Assembly: GCF_001545155.1 (NCBI RefSeq)
Contig: NZ_CP014226.1
Coordinates: 3,629,174-3,693,173, forward strand
Reading direction: 5' to 3'
Source of the DNA: Halomonas chromatireducens
GTDB lineage: Bacteria; Pseudomonadota; Gammaproteobacteria; Pseudomonadales; Halomonadaceae
Length of the DNA stretch: 64,000 nucleotides
Shown: in pieces, positions 55,601 to 63,805 of the stretch
Position numbering within the stretch: position 1 is the stretch's first letter
Layout of the letters: the number at the start of each line of letters is the position of its first letter
Made by a program: the position numbers and the translations under genes
The notes under the pieces: generated by a model
The model's database searches: none
Seen by the model: only the letters and a program-made list of their open reading frames with translations
What the model was told of the DNA's origin: nothing

Positions 55601-55858
55601 GACAAGCTGCACTTCGCCAACGGCATCGCCGACCGCATCGAACGCGACGAGGCCGTGATGGCCCAGGTGCGCAACCACAGTGAGGACCAGGTGATGCACG
55701 GCCTCTTCCCGAAGGAGGTCACCGAGGCCGTGCTCGACGCCATGAACGACCACGAGAAGCTCAGCATGCCACTGCTGGAGGACGAGGAGACGGGCAGGAA
55801 GTTTGCGCTGCTGATCCTCAAGCTGCTGGCGGGGAGGGAAGTACAAGCGCAACGGTGA
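52649..55858 (+). CDS. hsdR: Type I restriction-modification, restriction subunit
   Basis: HsdR translocates and cleaves unmethylated DNA. The 1069-residue protein has the RecB-like nuclease PRLDLVLFVNGIPTATLELKS (about 149-169, D..ExK), then a superfamily 2 helicase: Walker A HSAGSGKSNSIAW (about 324-336), DEAHSSQTG (about 441-449), FTATP (about 497-501) and FQTGFDQPKLCAMYVDK. A C-terminal helical domain (about 830-1069) binds HsdM. The frame is intact. It is separated from hsdS by two cargo genes and a 339-base gap. Confidence 0.95.
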   Translation: MADSREARFQQDIIEAMTAHGWKAGIASGFDRASALYTEDLLGYVREAWPERWEKFCKANPQAPESVFVKKVVRELERAGTLEVLRHGFKVPGVTFGLCSFQPDHGMNPDSLARYRANRLRVVPEVSYSPHAREKGKGSESSGRNYNPRLDLVLFVNGIPTATLELKSQFKQTVENAKRQYRQDRPIKDPVTRKPEPLLTFKRGALVHFAVSQAEVAMTTKLAGKDTYFLPFNRGSEEGGAGNPPAQDEQSYATAYLWEEVFSPDAWLKVLGRFLHLEKTTTEDFHGCRSVKETLIFPRYHQWEVVNRLIQGTLTEGPGRRYLVQHSAGSGKSNSIAWAAHQLANLYGDDGKKLFNSVIVVTDRTVLDSQLQDTIYQFEHAHGVVCPITRDIGNQSKSEQLAEALASNTRIIIVTIQTFPALFDALDKRPQLAEGNYAVIADEAHSSQTGSSASKLKALLAAAGEATESDSDEISAEAMLDAAVASRRPSERISYYAFTATPKAKTLELFGRPPDPDLPASADNKPEPFHLYSMRQAIEEGFILDVLKNYVTYSTAWKLAHPEGEEQEVDSKKASRTLAKWVRLHPYNIAQRVEVIVEHYRDNVRHLLDGQAKAMVVTASRQEAVRYQLAMQGYIKDKGYEDVHPMVAFSGSVPPDEVVPEEVTETSRLLNPGLKGRDLAEAFDTADFNVMIAANKFQTGFDQPKLCAMYVDKKLQGVDCVQTLSRLNRLFPGKQTFILDFYNDEQEILDAFAPYYRKAELADVSDPQVVIDLQRSLDASGIYHWPEVEAFAKAFFDPKAPASSLSYHCRPAQDRFKQRYRLTLEQLQTWKEARQIAEGNGDDKGLKRAEQELKEAGTTRDELDLFRKNLQSFVRAYEFLSQIVTFDDSELEQLCVYARHLYPLLRTDRLLEEEAIDVSELELTHYRLTKREEKRLQLEEADGDYGLQPVSEVGSGKPFDPEKQRLAEIIDRLNDLYGAEVSDDDKLHFANGIADRIERDEAVMAQVRNHSEDQVMHGLFPKEVTEAVLDAMNDHEKLSMPLLEDEETGRKFALLILKLLAGREVQAQR

Positions 55859-55902
55859 AACGCTATGCAGGCACGGATAGTGCTGCCTTTCAGTAAAATG
55901 AC

Positions 55903-56184
55903 ATGGGGCGCGATATGGAGAGCTTTGAGCAGCGGGGTTGGGGTGTTCGAGAACTGGCTAAGGGGCTATTTCTCGATTACATGCGGTCGCGGCCGGAATG
56001 CCAGCCTGGGCAGGAAGGAATCAGGCTCGCGCGGATATTTAGGGATTGTGGTTTGGGTTGGGGAGACCAACTGAAAGCTACCGAGTCCAACCAGCAATAC
56101 TGGGGTGTTGCCATCATGCGCACTCTCGAAGCCGAAGGCCTGACTGAGAGAGTCGGCGAGAGCGGACCATGGCGTTTGCGCTGA
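55903..56184 (+). CDS. Small hypothetical protein at the island right end
   Basis: 93 residues (ATG at 55903; an ATG four codons later is equally possible; no clear SD). Unrecognised: FEQRGWGVRELAKGLFLDYM, then a Glu/Arg-rich helix and a short C-terminal block EAEGLTERVGESGPWRLR that resembles a winged-helix end. It is the last frame before attR; possibly a DNA-binding protein, but it could also be untranslated. Confidence 0.4.
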   Translation: MGRDMESFEQRGWGVRELAKGLFLDYMRSRPECQPGQEGIRLARIFRDCGLGWGDQLKATESNQQYWGVAIMRTLEAEGLTERVGESGPWRLR

Positions 56185-56216
56185 TCCATCAAGGTTGCGG
56201 CAGAAGCCGCCCTAAA

Positions 56217-56234
56217 GGGGCATATCTGGGGGCA
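56217..56234. repeat. 18-bp direct repeat shared with the island left end
   Basis: GGGGCATATCTGGGGGCA is identical to 39746-39763 and in the same orientation. It lies 65 bases inside attR; the left copy is 115 bases inside attL. This is the expected layout of integrase or excisionase arm sites. Confidence 0.75.
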
Positions 56235-56298
56235 TCTCTAAGAAGATGGAATTTATAAATCCTATTTATTCAATATGTTATAAATATTTTTCACGGGA

Positions 56299-56313
56299 CG
56301 CCGCCTCCACCAA
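56299..56313. repeat. attR of the ssrA island
   Basis: CGCCGCCTCCACCAA, identical to 39617-39631. Upstream bases do not continue the tmRNA sequence, so this is the partial right copy. Confidence 0.92.
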
Positions 56314-56328
56314 TTAGCCAGACGAATC

Positions 56329-56350
56329 AAGCACCTACGGGTGCTTTTTT
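56329..56350 (+). terminator. Displaced native ssrA terminator
   Basis: AAGCACC-TACG-GGTGCTT followed by TTTTT (56329-56350) lies 16 bases after attR. In the pre-insertion chromosome it would have been 16 bases after the tmRNA CCA, the normal place for its terminator. Confidence 0.75.
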
Positions 56351-56368
56351 CGTTTATCGGCCTCCCTT

Positions 56369-56892
56369 TCAGCCCTCCCCGGTTTCCTTTCGGCAAGCCG
56401 TGGCCATGCTTGTCAGCAGTTGCATGATCACGCGCGTACCTGCCTCAGCATCTTCCGCCGTGATGGCTTCGTCAGGATGGTGGCTCAGCCCATCCCTGCA
56501 GCGGAGGAACAGCATGCCGATATCGGTCAGGGCATGCATTGCCAGGCCGTCATGCCCGGCCCCGCTGAACAGGCGGCGGCTCGGCTGCCCCACCTCCCGG
56601 CGAAGCGGGCGTTCCAGTGGCCGATGGGGCGTACCGCCAGGCGACCATCGTCACGCCGGCGCACCACCATGGCACCCAGGGTATCGAGGTGCGCGGTTAT
56701 GGCACGCCGGGGAGCATCTCCCTTGCGCTGCGCATGGAGGTCACCGCGGGCAGTGGTGGCCACCTCCAGGCCAGCCGCCTCTAGCCGGGGTGCCAGCCAG
56801 TCCACCATCGGCTGAGCATGGAGGGAAGGGGAGGGAATCGCCAGCATCGCCATCAGGTCGGCGACGAGGCCATCGGTATCGATCGTTGGCAT
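56369..56892 (-). pseudogene. Chimeric peptidase relic (M42-like N-terminus, M20-like C-terminus)
   Basis: From the ATG at 56892 about 95 residues (MPTIDTDGLVADLMAMLAIPSPS .. ITAHLDTLGAMVVRRRDDGRLAVRPIGHWNARFA) resemble the start of the M42-type peptidase of the NAGGN osmoprotectant cassette. At about 56600 the match ends; in another frame RRLFSGAGHDGLAMHALTDIGMLFLRCRDGLSHHPDEAITAEDAEAGTRVI (56587-56400) resembles the C-terminal zinc region of M20 amidohydrolases (allantoate/carbamoyl type, GAGHD and GISH motifs). Two unrelated relics seem joined by a deletion with a frame change. No functional enzyme is expected. Confidence 0.7.
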
Positions 56893-57037
56893 ATGGATTC
56901 TCTGGCTGATGGGTACGACCCTTGCAGCCTTAACGTATAGCAGGCGATACCGATGCGCGAATGATGCGGACGGTCCTGCCCGGCTTGGCGCATGCTATCA
57001 ATGGCCCAAGCCATACAAGGGCTTTCCTGGTGCCGGG

Positions 57038-57799
57038 TCAGGCGATTCGATTCAGCGAAAGAAAATTCTGAAAGGCGGGGGGAAGGGATTCATCGATATA
57101 GGTATCGTTGAACTCGACCAGGCGAGCCAGTGCCTGGGGATCGGGGAGCACCACGTGCTGGCGGTCACGTTCGACCAGTCCCTCATCGCGCAGCATGGAA
57201 AAGGTCCGGCTCACATGCACTGCGCTCAACCCCAGGGCATCGCCGATCTGCTCCTGGGAGAGGGGCATGAAAAAGCCGTTCTCCTCCACCGCATTGATCC
57301 GCTTGAGGCGCAGGTAGAGTTCGTAGAGGAAATGTGCCAATCGTTCGTGCGCCGCGTAGCGCCCCAGGTAGACCAGCCGCTCGGTGAGCATCGCCTGCTG
57401 GCGTACCGTCGTGGCAATGATACCGGCCGCCAGGGACGATGAGCGGGCGAAGAGTTCAAAGAGCTGCTGATACGAAAACGGGCAGATCACACCCTCGTTG
57501 ATCATCGCCACGCCCGCCAAGCGTCGCGAGAAGCCAAAATCCCGCATGCCAATGATATCGCCTGGCAGATAGATCTTGAGGATCTGCATCGAGCCATTGC
57601 CGAGATTGCGGTAGGAGTAGGCCCAGCCCTCCTTCACCACGCAGAACAGGTCTACATCGGCCACTTCCTGCCACAACACCTCCCCAGCCGTCACTCGCCG
57701 GGCATTGAGCTCCAGGCTCAAGAGCAAGGTCTTGTCATCAGCCGTCAGTACGCCATGGCTGTCGAGCCCCTGCATCACAACGGTGTCGAGTAGAGTCAC
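57038..57799 (-). CDS. Crp/Fnr-family transcriptional regulator
   Basis: 253 residues: an N-terminal cyclic-nucleotide-type beta-roll (LFCVVKEGWAYSYRNLGNGSMQILKIYLPGDIIGMRDF, about 50-87), a dimer helix and a C-terminal Crp helix-turn-helix (FMPLSQEQIGDALGLSAVHVSRTFSMLRDEGLVER, about 176-210). The N-terminal Cys cluster of oxygen-sensing FNR is absent. The signal is unknown. The GTG at 57799 is the farthest start; GTG and ATG codons at residues 8-9 are alternatives. It faces the polyamine operon across a 372-base regulatory region. Confidence 0.85.
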   Translation of the reverse strand: MTLLDTVVMQGLDSHGVLTADDKTLLLSLELNARRVTAGEVLWQEVADVDLFCVVKEGWAYSYRNLGNGSMQILKIYLPGDIIGMRDFGFSRRLAGVAMINEGVICPFSYQQLFELFARSSSLAAGIIATTVRQQAMLTERLVYLGRYAAHERLAHFLYELYLRLKRINAVEENGFFMPLSQEQIGDALGLSAVHVSRTFSMLRDEGLVERDRQHVVLPDPQALARLVEFNDTYIDESLPPAFQNFLSLNRIA

Positions 57800-57829
57800 A
57801 TTCCGCGTTCCGGCTAGTAGTGGAAGGCA

Positions 57830-57892
57830 ACATAATAAAACATAAGCTTATGCATCGACTCATAACGTATGTTATTGAAAGTGAATTATGTT
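57830..57892. promoter_or_regulatory. AT-rich operator-like region upstream of the Crp/Fnr gene
   Basis: An AT-rich tract in a GC-rich region contains the perfect 12-base palindrome CATAAGCTTATG (57841-57852) and the inverted repeat ATAAC-GTAT-GTTAT (57862-57875). It fits a promoter with operators for this regulator. The remainder of the 372-base gap (57893-58107) shows nothing clear. Confidence 0.5.
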
Positions 57893-58107
57893 AAATGGCG
57901 ATCGTCCATTCAGCGCGCAGCTACCCGTGGCAACCAGGCCCCGCTTGCGGCCTCGCAAAGGCCCTTATACGTTTTGCTGCCTATGCCTCCACCTCCTTTC
58001 GTCTCGTATATCACAATAAAATCACTTGCTCCCGGCTTCACTGGGCGCCATCATCGCGCCCAGCGCGTGAGCGAGACCGGGGTGGCATCGGGTCCGGGCA
58101 AATCAGG

Positions 58108-58137
58108 TTGGCCCCCATTCCGATAAGACTCTATATT
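58108..58137 (+). promoter_or_regulatory. Sigma-70-like promoter of the polyamine operon
   Basis: TTGGCC (58108-58113), an 18-base spacer and TATATT (58132-58137) lie 35 bases before the carboxynorspermidine dehydrogenase start. Confidence 0.5.
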
Positions 58138-58171
58138 TGAAAGACATTTTACGACCGGGATTCGAGAACCA

Positions 58172-59371
58172 ATGAGCAAAGTCCTGATTATCGGCGCCGG
58201 TGGCGTCGGTGGCGTGGTTACCCACAAGTGTGCACAGCATCCCGAGGTCTTCTCGGAGATCTGCCTGGCCAGTCGCAATGAAGACAAGTGTCGCGCCATA
58301 GCGGCCCAGCTGGATCGCCGAATCCAGACCGCCCAGGTTGACGCCGACAACGTCGAGGCACTGGTCGCCCTGATCGAGTCGTTCAAACCCGACTTGCTGA
58401 TTCACGTGGCGCTGCCCTATCAGGACCTGACCATCATGGAGGCGTGCCTGCGCACCGGCGTGCCCTACCTCGATACCGCCAACTACGAGCACCCGGACGA
58501 GGCCAAGTTCGAATACAAGGAGCAGTGGGCCTTCCAGGAGCGCTACGCCAAGGCAGGCGTCATGGCTACGCTGGGCTGCGGCTTCGACCCGGGCATGACC
58601 AACATCTACTGCGCCTACGCCCAGAAGAACCTGTTCGACGAGATTCACCAGATCGACATTCTGGATGCCAACGGCGGCGATCACGGCTACCCGTTCGCCA
58701 CCAATTTCAATCCCGAGATCAACATTCGCGAGATCACCGCGAATGGCCGCTACTGGGAAAAGGGTGAGTGGGTGGAGACCCCGCCGCTTGCCGAGAAGCG
58801 CAAGTTCGACTTCGACGGCATCGGTGAGAAGGACATCTACCTGCTTTACCACGAGGAGCTCGAGTCGCTCAGCCAGAACATCAAGGGGCTGAAGCGGATT
58901 CGCTTCTGGATGACTTTCTCCGAGAAATACATCACCCACCTCAAGGTGCTCGAGAACGTCGGCATGACCAGCATCGAGCCGATCGAGGTGAACGGCTGCG
59001 AGATCTCTCCGCTGCAGTTCCTCAAGGCGGTGCTGCCCGACCCGGCGTCACTCGGTCCGCGCACCAAGGGCAAGACCAACATCGGCATCATTGCCGACGG
59101 CATCAAGGACGGCAAGCGGCGCAAGGTGCATATCTACAACATCTGCGACCACGAGGCCTGCTACCGGGAGGTGCAGTCCCAGGCGATCTCCTACACCACC
59201 GGCGTGCCCGCGGTCACCGGCGCCATGCTGATGCTCGACGGGACCTGGAAGGGCTCCGGCGTGTTCAACGTCGAGCAGCTCGACCCGGACCCCTTTATGG
59301 AGCGCATCGGCGAGATGGGCCTGCCCTGGCAGGTGGTCGAGCTCGACCCCGAAGACGATCCGCTGGCCTGA
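58172..59371 (+). CDS. Carboxynorspermidine/carboxyspermidine dehydrogenase
   Basis: The 399-residue saccharopine-dehydrogenase-like enzyme (CANSDH/CASDH) condenses aspartate semialdehyde with diaminopropane or putrescine using NADPH. The Rossmann motif is VLIIGAGGVGGVVTHKC (about 4-20); LGCGFDPGMTNIYCAYA, IDILDANGGDHGYPFATNFNPEIN and CDHEACYREVQSQAISYTTGVPAVTGA are the family blocks. The substrate (norspermidine or spermidine route) cannot be told from sequence alone. The decarboxylase gene starts six bases downstream. Confidence 0.92.
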   Translation: MSKVLIIGAGGVGGVVTHKCAQHPEVFSEICLASRNEDKCRAIAAQLDRRIQTAQVDADNVEALVALIESFKPDLLIHVALPYQDLTIMEACLRTGVPYLDTANYEHPDEAKFEYKEQWAFQERYAKAGVMATLGCGFDPGMTNIYCAYAQKNLFDEIHQIDILDANGGDHGYPFATNFNPEINIREITANGRYWEKGEWVETPPLAEKRKFDFDGIGEKDIYLLYHEELESLSQNIKGLKRIRFWMTFSEKYITHLKVLENVGMTSIEPIEVNGCEISPLQFLKAVLPDPASLGPRTKGKTNIGIIADGIKDGKRRKVHIYNICDHEACYREVQSQAISYTTGVPAVTGAMLMLDGTWKGSGVFNVEQLDPDPFMERIGEMGLPWQVVELDPEDDPLA

Positions 59372-59377
59372 TCGCGC

Positions 59378-60550
<1,173 letters not shown>

Positions 60551-60571
60551 GGGTTTCCGCTCGCTGCGCAG

Positions 60572-60591
60572 CAGGCACCTTCGGGTGCCTG
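60572..60591 (+). terminator. Terminator after nspC
   Basis: CAGGCACC-TTCG-GGTGCCTG, with a UUCG tetraloop, is followed by TTGCGTTTC. It separates nspC from the aspartokinase-like gene. Confidence 0.75.
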
Positions 60592-60697
60592 TTGCGTTTC
60601 TGCACCTTCGTTTTCCTCCTCGCCCCGCCCCCCTTTTCCCCTGCTACGCTTTCACGCATGGTATGGAAACTGATCTCACCAGCCAGGGAGAGCTACG

Positions 60698-61996
60698 ATG
60701 ACCACCGTTTTCAAGTTTGGCGGCGCCTCGATCAAGGACGCCGACGCCATACGCCAGTTGACACCGCTGATCGAGGCCCATGAAGACAGACCTCTGGTGG
60801 TGGTGATCTCGGCCATGGGCAAGACCACCAACAAGCTGGAAGCGCTGCTGGCCGCTGCCCGCGACGAGAGTCGAACTGACGAATATCGCCAATGCCTCGA
60901 TTCCTTGAAAACCGAGCATAGCGAGGCGATGGAGGCACTTTTCGGCGACTCTGGCGAGTCTCCCGCCGAGCGGGTCTCGGCTCTGTTCCAGGAGCTAGAT
61001 GCCCAGCACCGCAAGCACCGCAGCAGCCCCTACGCCAAACATTACGACCAGACCGTATGCTACGGCGAGCTCATCTCCACCACCATCGTTGCCGCCTGGC
61101 TCAACCGGTGCAGCATCGCCACCGACTGGCACGACGCCCGCAAGCTGGTGCGCACCGATAGCCGCTACCAAGCCGCCAACATCGACTGGCCAACCACCGC
61201 AGAGTCCATTCGCCAGCAGTTGGAGGACAGTGATAGCGTGCTCCTGACCCAAGGCTTCATCGGCGGTACCGAGGAGGGGGAGGCCACCACGCTGGGTCGC
61301 GAAGGCTCCGACTTCAGCGCAGCCATCTTCGCTCACTGCCTCGATGCGAAGGAAGTGGTGATCTGGAAGGACGTCACCGGGCTTTTCAACGCCGACCCGC
61401 GCCGCTTCGACAACGCCGTGCAGCTCGAGCGCATCTCCTATGCCGAAGCCACCGAGCTGGCCTGGCACGGCGCCAAGGTGATCCACCCCAAGACCCTGGG
61501 GCCTCTGCAGGAGAAGTCGATTCCGCTGATGGTGCGCTCCTTCGAGGCCCCCGATACCGCTCCCTCTGTGATCGATGCCGAACAGCGCTTCGATGCCGAC
61601 GTGCCCTCCTGCATCCTGCGCCAGGACCAGGTATGGCTCGAAGTGAGGCCGCGCAACTTCTCGTTCATGGATGAGCCACGCCTGCACGACATACTCGGCC
61701 GGCTGGTGGAGGCCGGCATGCATGCCAACCTGGTCGACAGCAGCGCCATGCGCTTCGCCCTGTGTCTCGACGACAAGCCAGAGCGGCTCGACCCGCTGGT
61801 GGAGTCGCTGCAAGGCGACTATGACGTGAGCCGGGAGAACAACCTGACACTGCTCACCGTACGCCACCCCCAAGCGGGCATGATGGACGAGCTGAGCAAA
61901 GGCCGCGAGGCCCTTGCCGAGAGACGCAACGCCACCACCGCCCAGCGCCTCTTCCATAGCCGGGATTGCCCCGAGACTTGGCATATCCCGGACTGA
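60698..61996 (+). CDS. Aspartokinase-like amino acid kinase
   Basis: 432 residues of the aspartokinase family. The N-terminal KFGGASIKD replaces the usual KFGGTSV; catalytic and aspartate-site blocks are VVVISAMGKTTNKLEALL, VCYGELISTTIVAAWL, TQGFIGGTEEGEATTLGREGSDFSAAIFAHCLDAKEVVIWKDVTGLFNADPR and the linker ATELAWHGAKVIHPKTLGPL. The C-terminal ACT-like region is short and divergent, so feedback control may differ. Position after the polyamine genes suggests supply of aspartyl phosphate for aspartate semialdehyde; a terminator separates them, so this is inference. It is not recognisably the ectoine Ask. Confidence 0.8.
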   Translation: MTTVFKFGGASIKDADAIRQLTPLIEAHEDRPLVVVISAMGKTTNKLEALLAAARDESRTDEYRQCLDSLKTEHSEAMEALFGDSGESPAERVSALFQELDAQHRKHRSSPYAKHYDQTVCYGELISTTIVAAWLNRCSIATDWHDARKLVRTDSRYQAANIDWPTTAESIRQQLEDSDSVLLTQGFIGGTEEGEATTLGREGSDFSAAIFAHCLDAKEVVIWKDVTGLFNADPRRFDNAVQLERISYAEATELAWHGAKVIHPKTLGPLQEKSIPLMVRSFEAPDTAPSVIDAEQRFDADVPSCILRQDQVWLEVRPRNFSFMDEPRLHDILGRLVEAGMHANLVDSSAMRFALCLDDKPERLDPLVESLQGDYDVSRENNLTLLTVRHPQAGMMDELSKGREALAERRNATTAQRLFHSRDCPETWHIPD

Positions 61997-62033
61997 CACC
62001 AGGCCTGGTCAGTCGACTATCCAGCCATGTAAA

Positions 62034-62065
62034 GGCCGCGCCCCGATCAACTCGGAGGCGCGGCC
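62034..62065. terminator. Convergent terminator (aspartokinase-like / lipoprotein)
   Basis: The perfect 9-bp stem GGCCGCGCC/GGCGCGGCC (62034-62042 with 62057-62065) is followed by TTT on the minus strand. A second palindrome, ACCAGGCCTGGT, lies at 61998-62009. Confidence 0.7.
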
Positions 62066-62084
62066 TCGATCATCCAGCCTTCAA

Positions 62085-62330
62085 TCAATCACTGAGGTCG
62101 ATATCATCCTCATCGGTAGCGGCCCCAGTGGCTGCACCCGCGCCGGCCCCGATCGCCGCACCACGCACGGCACTGCCCCCCGTAGCGGCACCAGCGGCGC
62201 CGCCCACGGCAGCACCAATGCCGGCTCCGCTGGCGGCACGCTCACCGGTACCTGTGCCACAGCCGGCAAGCGCCAGCATCAGCGAGGCGGCAAAGACCAT
62301 CAATGCGCTACGCAGTCCATAACGGCTCAT
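62085..62330 (-). CDS. Small glycine-zipper lipoprotein
   Basis: The 81-residue precursor has a lipoprotein signal with lipobox LALAGC (Cys at about 24). The mature part is a Gly/Ala-rich glycine zipper (GAGIGAAVGGAAGAATGGSAVRGAAIGAGAGAATG), then an acidic end, TDEDDIDLSD. Such proteins lie in the outer membrane or periplasm; function unknown. GGAGGT is five bases before the ATG. Confidence 0.85.
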   Translation of the reverse strand: MSRYGLRSALMVFAASLMLALAGCGTGTGERAASGAGIGAAVGGAAGAATGGSAVRGAAIGAGAGAATGAATDEDDIDLSD

Positions 62331-62503
62331 GACTTACCTCCTGTTCCATGGATGTACAATTTCACCCTAGTCAAGAGTCGCGGTGGGCGGCAACGCCTGC
62401 CTTGTTACGCTGTGTCACGGCATCTCCATCGTATGCACGTCAAGCGCCGAGGCGTTTCATCGCCCCACGCTCACTGGGTCCGACGTCTGACAAGCTTACC
62501 GCG

Positions 62504-63526
62504 TCAGGCGGCATCCCGCTTGGCATCACTCGCTGCCTGCATGGCCAGGGCCGTGTCGAGCATGCGGTTGGAGAAGCCCCATTCGTTGTCGTACCAGGCC
62601 ATCACCTTCACCAGGCGTCCGTTCACCCGGGTGTGGTTGGCGTCGAAGGTCGAGGAGTTGGGGTCGTGGTTGAAATCGATGGAGACCAGCGGCTGGGCGT
62701 TGACCGCCAGCACCGGCGAGGCCTCCGCCGCCTTCACGAGGATGGCGTTGATCTCCTCCTTGGTGGTGTCACGACTGGCGGTGAACACCAGATCCACCAG
62801 CGACACATTGATCACCGGCACGCGCACTGCCAGGCCGTCGAACTTGCCGGCAAGCTCCGGCAACACCAGACCTACGGCGGCGGCGGCGCCGGTCTTAGTG
62901 GGAATCATCGAGTGGGTGGCGCTGCGGGCCCGGTAGGGGTCGCTGTGGTAGACGTCGGAGAGATTCTGGTCGTTGGTGTAGGCATGCACCGTGGTCATCA
63001 GGCCATTCTCGATGCCCACCGACTCGTTGAGCGCCTGGGCGATCGGCGCCAGGCAGTTGGTGGTGCAGGAGGCGTTGGAGACCACCTTGTGCTCGGGCTT
63101 CAGCACGCCCTCGTTGACGCCGAAGACGATGGTGGCATCGGCATCCGGGCTCGGCGCCGAAATCAGCACTCGCCCGGCACCGGCGGACAGGTGCTTAGCT
63201 GCAGCCTCACGCTTGGTGAACAGACCGGTGCATTCCATGACCAGATCGACATCCAGGTCTTTCCAGGGCAAGGCGGATGGATCGCGCTCCGACAGGATGG
63301 CGATGCGATCGCCATCCACGGTCAACGTCTCGTCATCGTGCGTCACGGAAAACGGAAAATGGCCATGTACGGTGTCGTGGCGCAGCAGGTGGGCATTGAG
63401 CGCCGGGGCGCCCAGATCATTGATGGCAACCACCTGGACGCGATTGCGATAGCCGTTTTCGTAGAGCGCGCGCAGGACATTTCGACCGATGCGACCGAAT
63501 CCGTTAATGGCAACCTTGAGTGTCAT
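62504..63526 (-). CDS. gap: Glyceraldehyde-3-phosphate dehydrogenase (type I)
   Basis: From the ATG at 63526 it is 340 residues; GGGAGGAAG lies five bases upstream (the frame is open 16 codons more without conservation). The NAD site is [17 protein letters not shown], the active-site Cys in [12 protein letters not shown] (about 150-161) and its His in [12 protein letters not shown]. Asp at the end of strand 2 (INDLG) fits NAD preference. It is divergent from pyk with HexR-like palindromes between them. Confidence 0.96.
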   Translation of the reverse strand: MTLKVAINGFGRIGRNVLRALYENGYRNRVQVVAINDLGAPALNAHLLRHDTVHGHFPFSVTHDDETLTVDGDRIAILSERDPSALPWKDLDVDLVMECTGLFTKREAAAKHLSAGAGRVLISAPSPDADATIVFGVNEGVLKPEHKVVSNASCTTNCLAPIAQALNESVGIENGLMTTVHAYTNDQNLSDVYHSDPYRARSATHSMIPTKTGAAAAVGLVLPELAGKFDGLAVRVPVINVSLVDLVFTASRDTTKEEINAILVKAAEASPVLAVNAQPLVSIDFNHDPNSSTFDANHTRVNGRLVKVMAWYDNEWGFSNRMLDTALAMQAASDAKRDAA

Positions 63527-63600
63527 GGCATCTTCCTCCCGGGAGTGGGTAGCAATTATTTTAATGTGGTGCAATTGCCGTTGAGTCTCAAGTTTTTTTG

Positions 63601-63610
63601 GTAATATTAC
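63601..63610. promoter_or_regulatory. HexR-like palindrome, gap-proximal
   Basis: The perfect palindrome GTAATATTAC, in the context TTGGTAATATTACAAC, lies 75 bases upstream of gap. It is identical in core to the site at 63733. The spacing of its half-sites is shorter than in the classical HexR consensus. Confidence 0.55.
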
Positions 63611-63732
63611 AACACTTTTGAGGGCGCCACGCTGTCACCTTGCTTCGCCGCACCGCAAAATACGCATAGAACGCTGGTGCAGCGGCCTCCATCCCGCGCC
63701 AAGAGGGGTTGGGGAAGCAGGAAAATATTGTA

Positions 63733-63742
63733 GTAATATTAC
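63733..63742. promoter_or_regulatory. HexR-like palindrome, pyk-proximal
   Basis: GTAATATTAC within TGTAGTAATATTACG, which fits the HexR consensus TGTARTNNNAYTACA except at the end. It lies 64 bases before pyk. The two sites flank the shared gap/pyk promoter region. Confidence 0.65.
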
Positions 63743-63805
63743 GCACGCACAGCTAAGGTGGTGACATCCTGTTAACTACCGGCGTCGCCACAAGGAGGAC
63801 TCTCC

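Larger units (their letters stand above)
39617..56313. mobile_element. 16.7-kb ssrA-integrated island (satellite-like) with type I R-M cargo
   Basis: It is bounded by 15-bp direct repeats made from the ssrA 3' end, with a tyrosine integrase as the first large gene at the attL side. Order: integrase, unknown, AlpA-like, 45-residue peptide, primase-helicase, two small unknowns, terminase-small-subunit-like protein, unknown, hsdM, hsdS, GIY-YIG, DUF3800, hsdR, small unknown. All genes after the integrase point the same way. No capsid, portal, tail or conjugation gene is seen, so it would depend on a helper. Base composition falls sharply in hsdS recognition domains and the DUF3800 gene. Confidence 0.92.

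Noticed and set aside
56420..56815. Plus-strand frames opposite the peptidase relic
   Set aside because: The minus-strand frames carry recognisable peptidase motifs; the plus frames do not.
60698..61996. Ectoine-pathway aspartokinase
   Set aside because: There is no ectABC or ectD nearby, and the context is polyamine synthesis; the sequence alone does not support the ectoine assignment.
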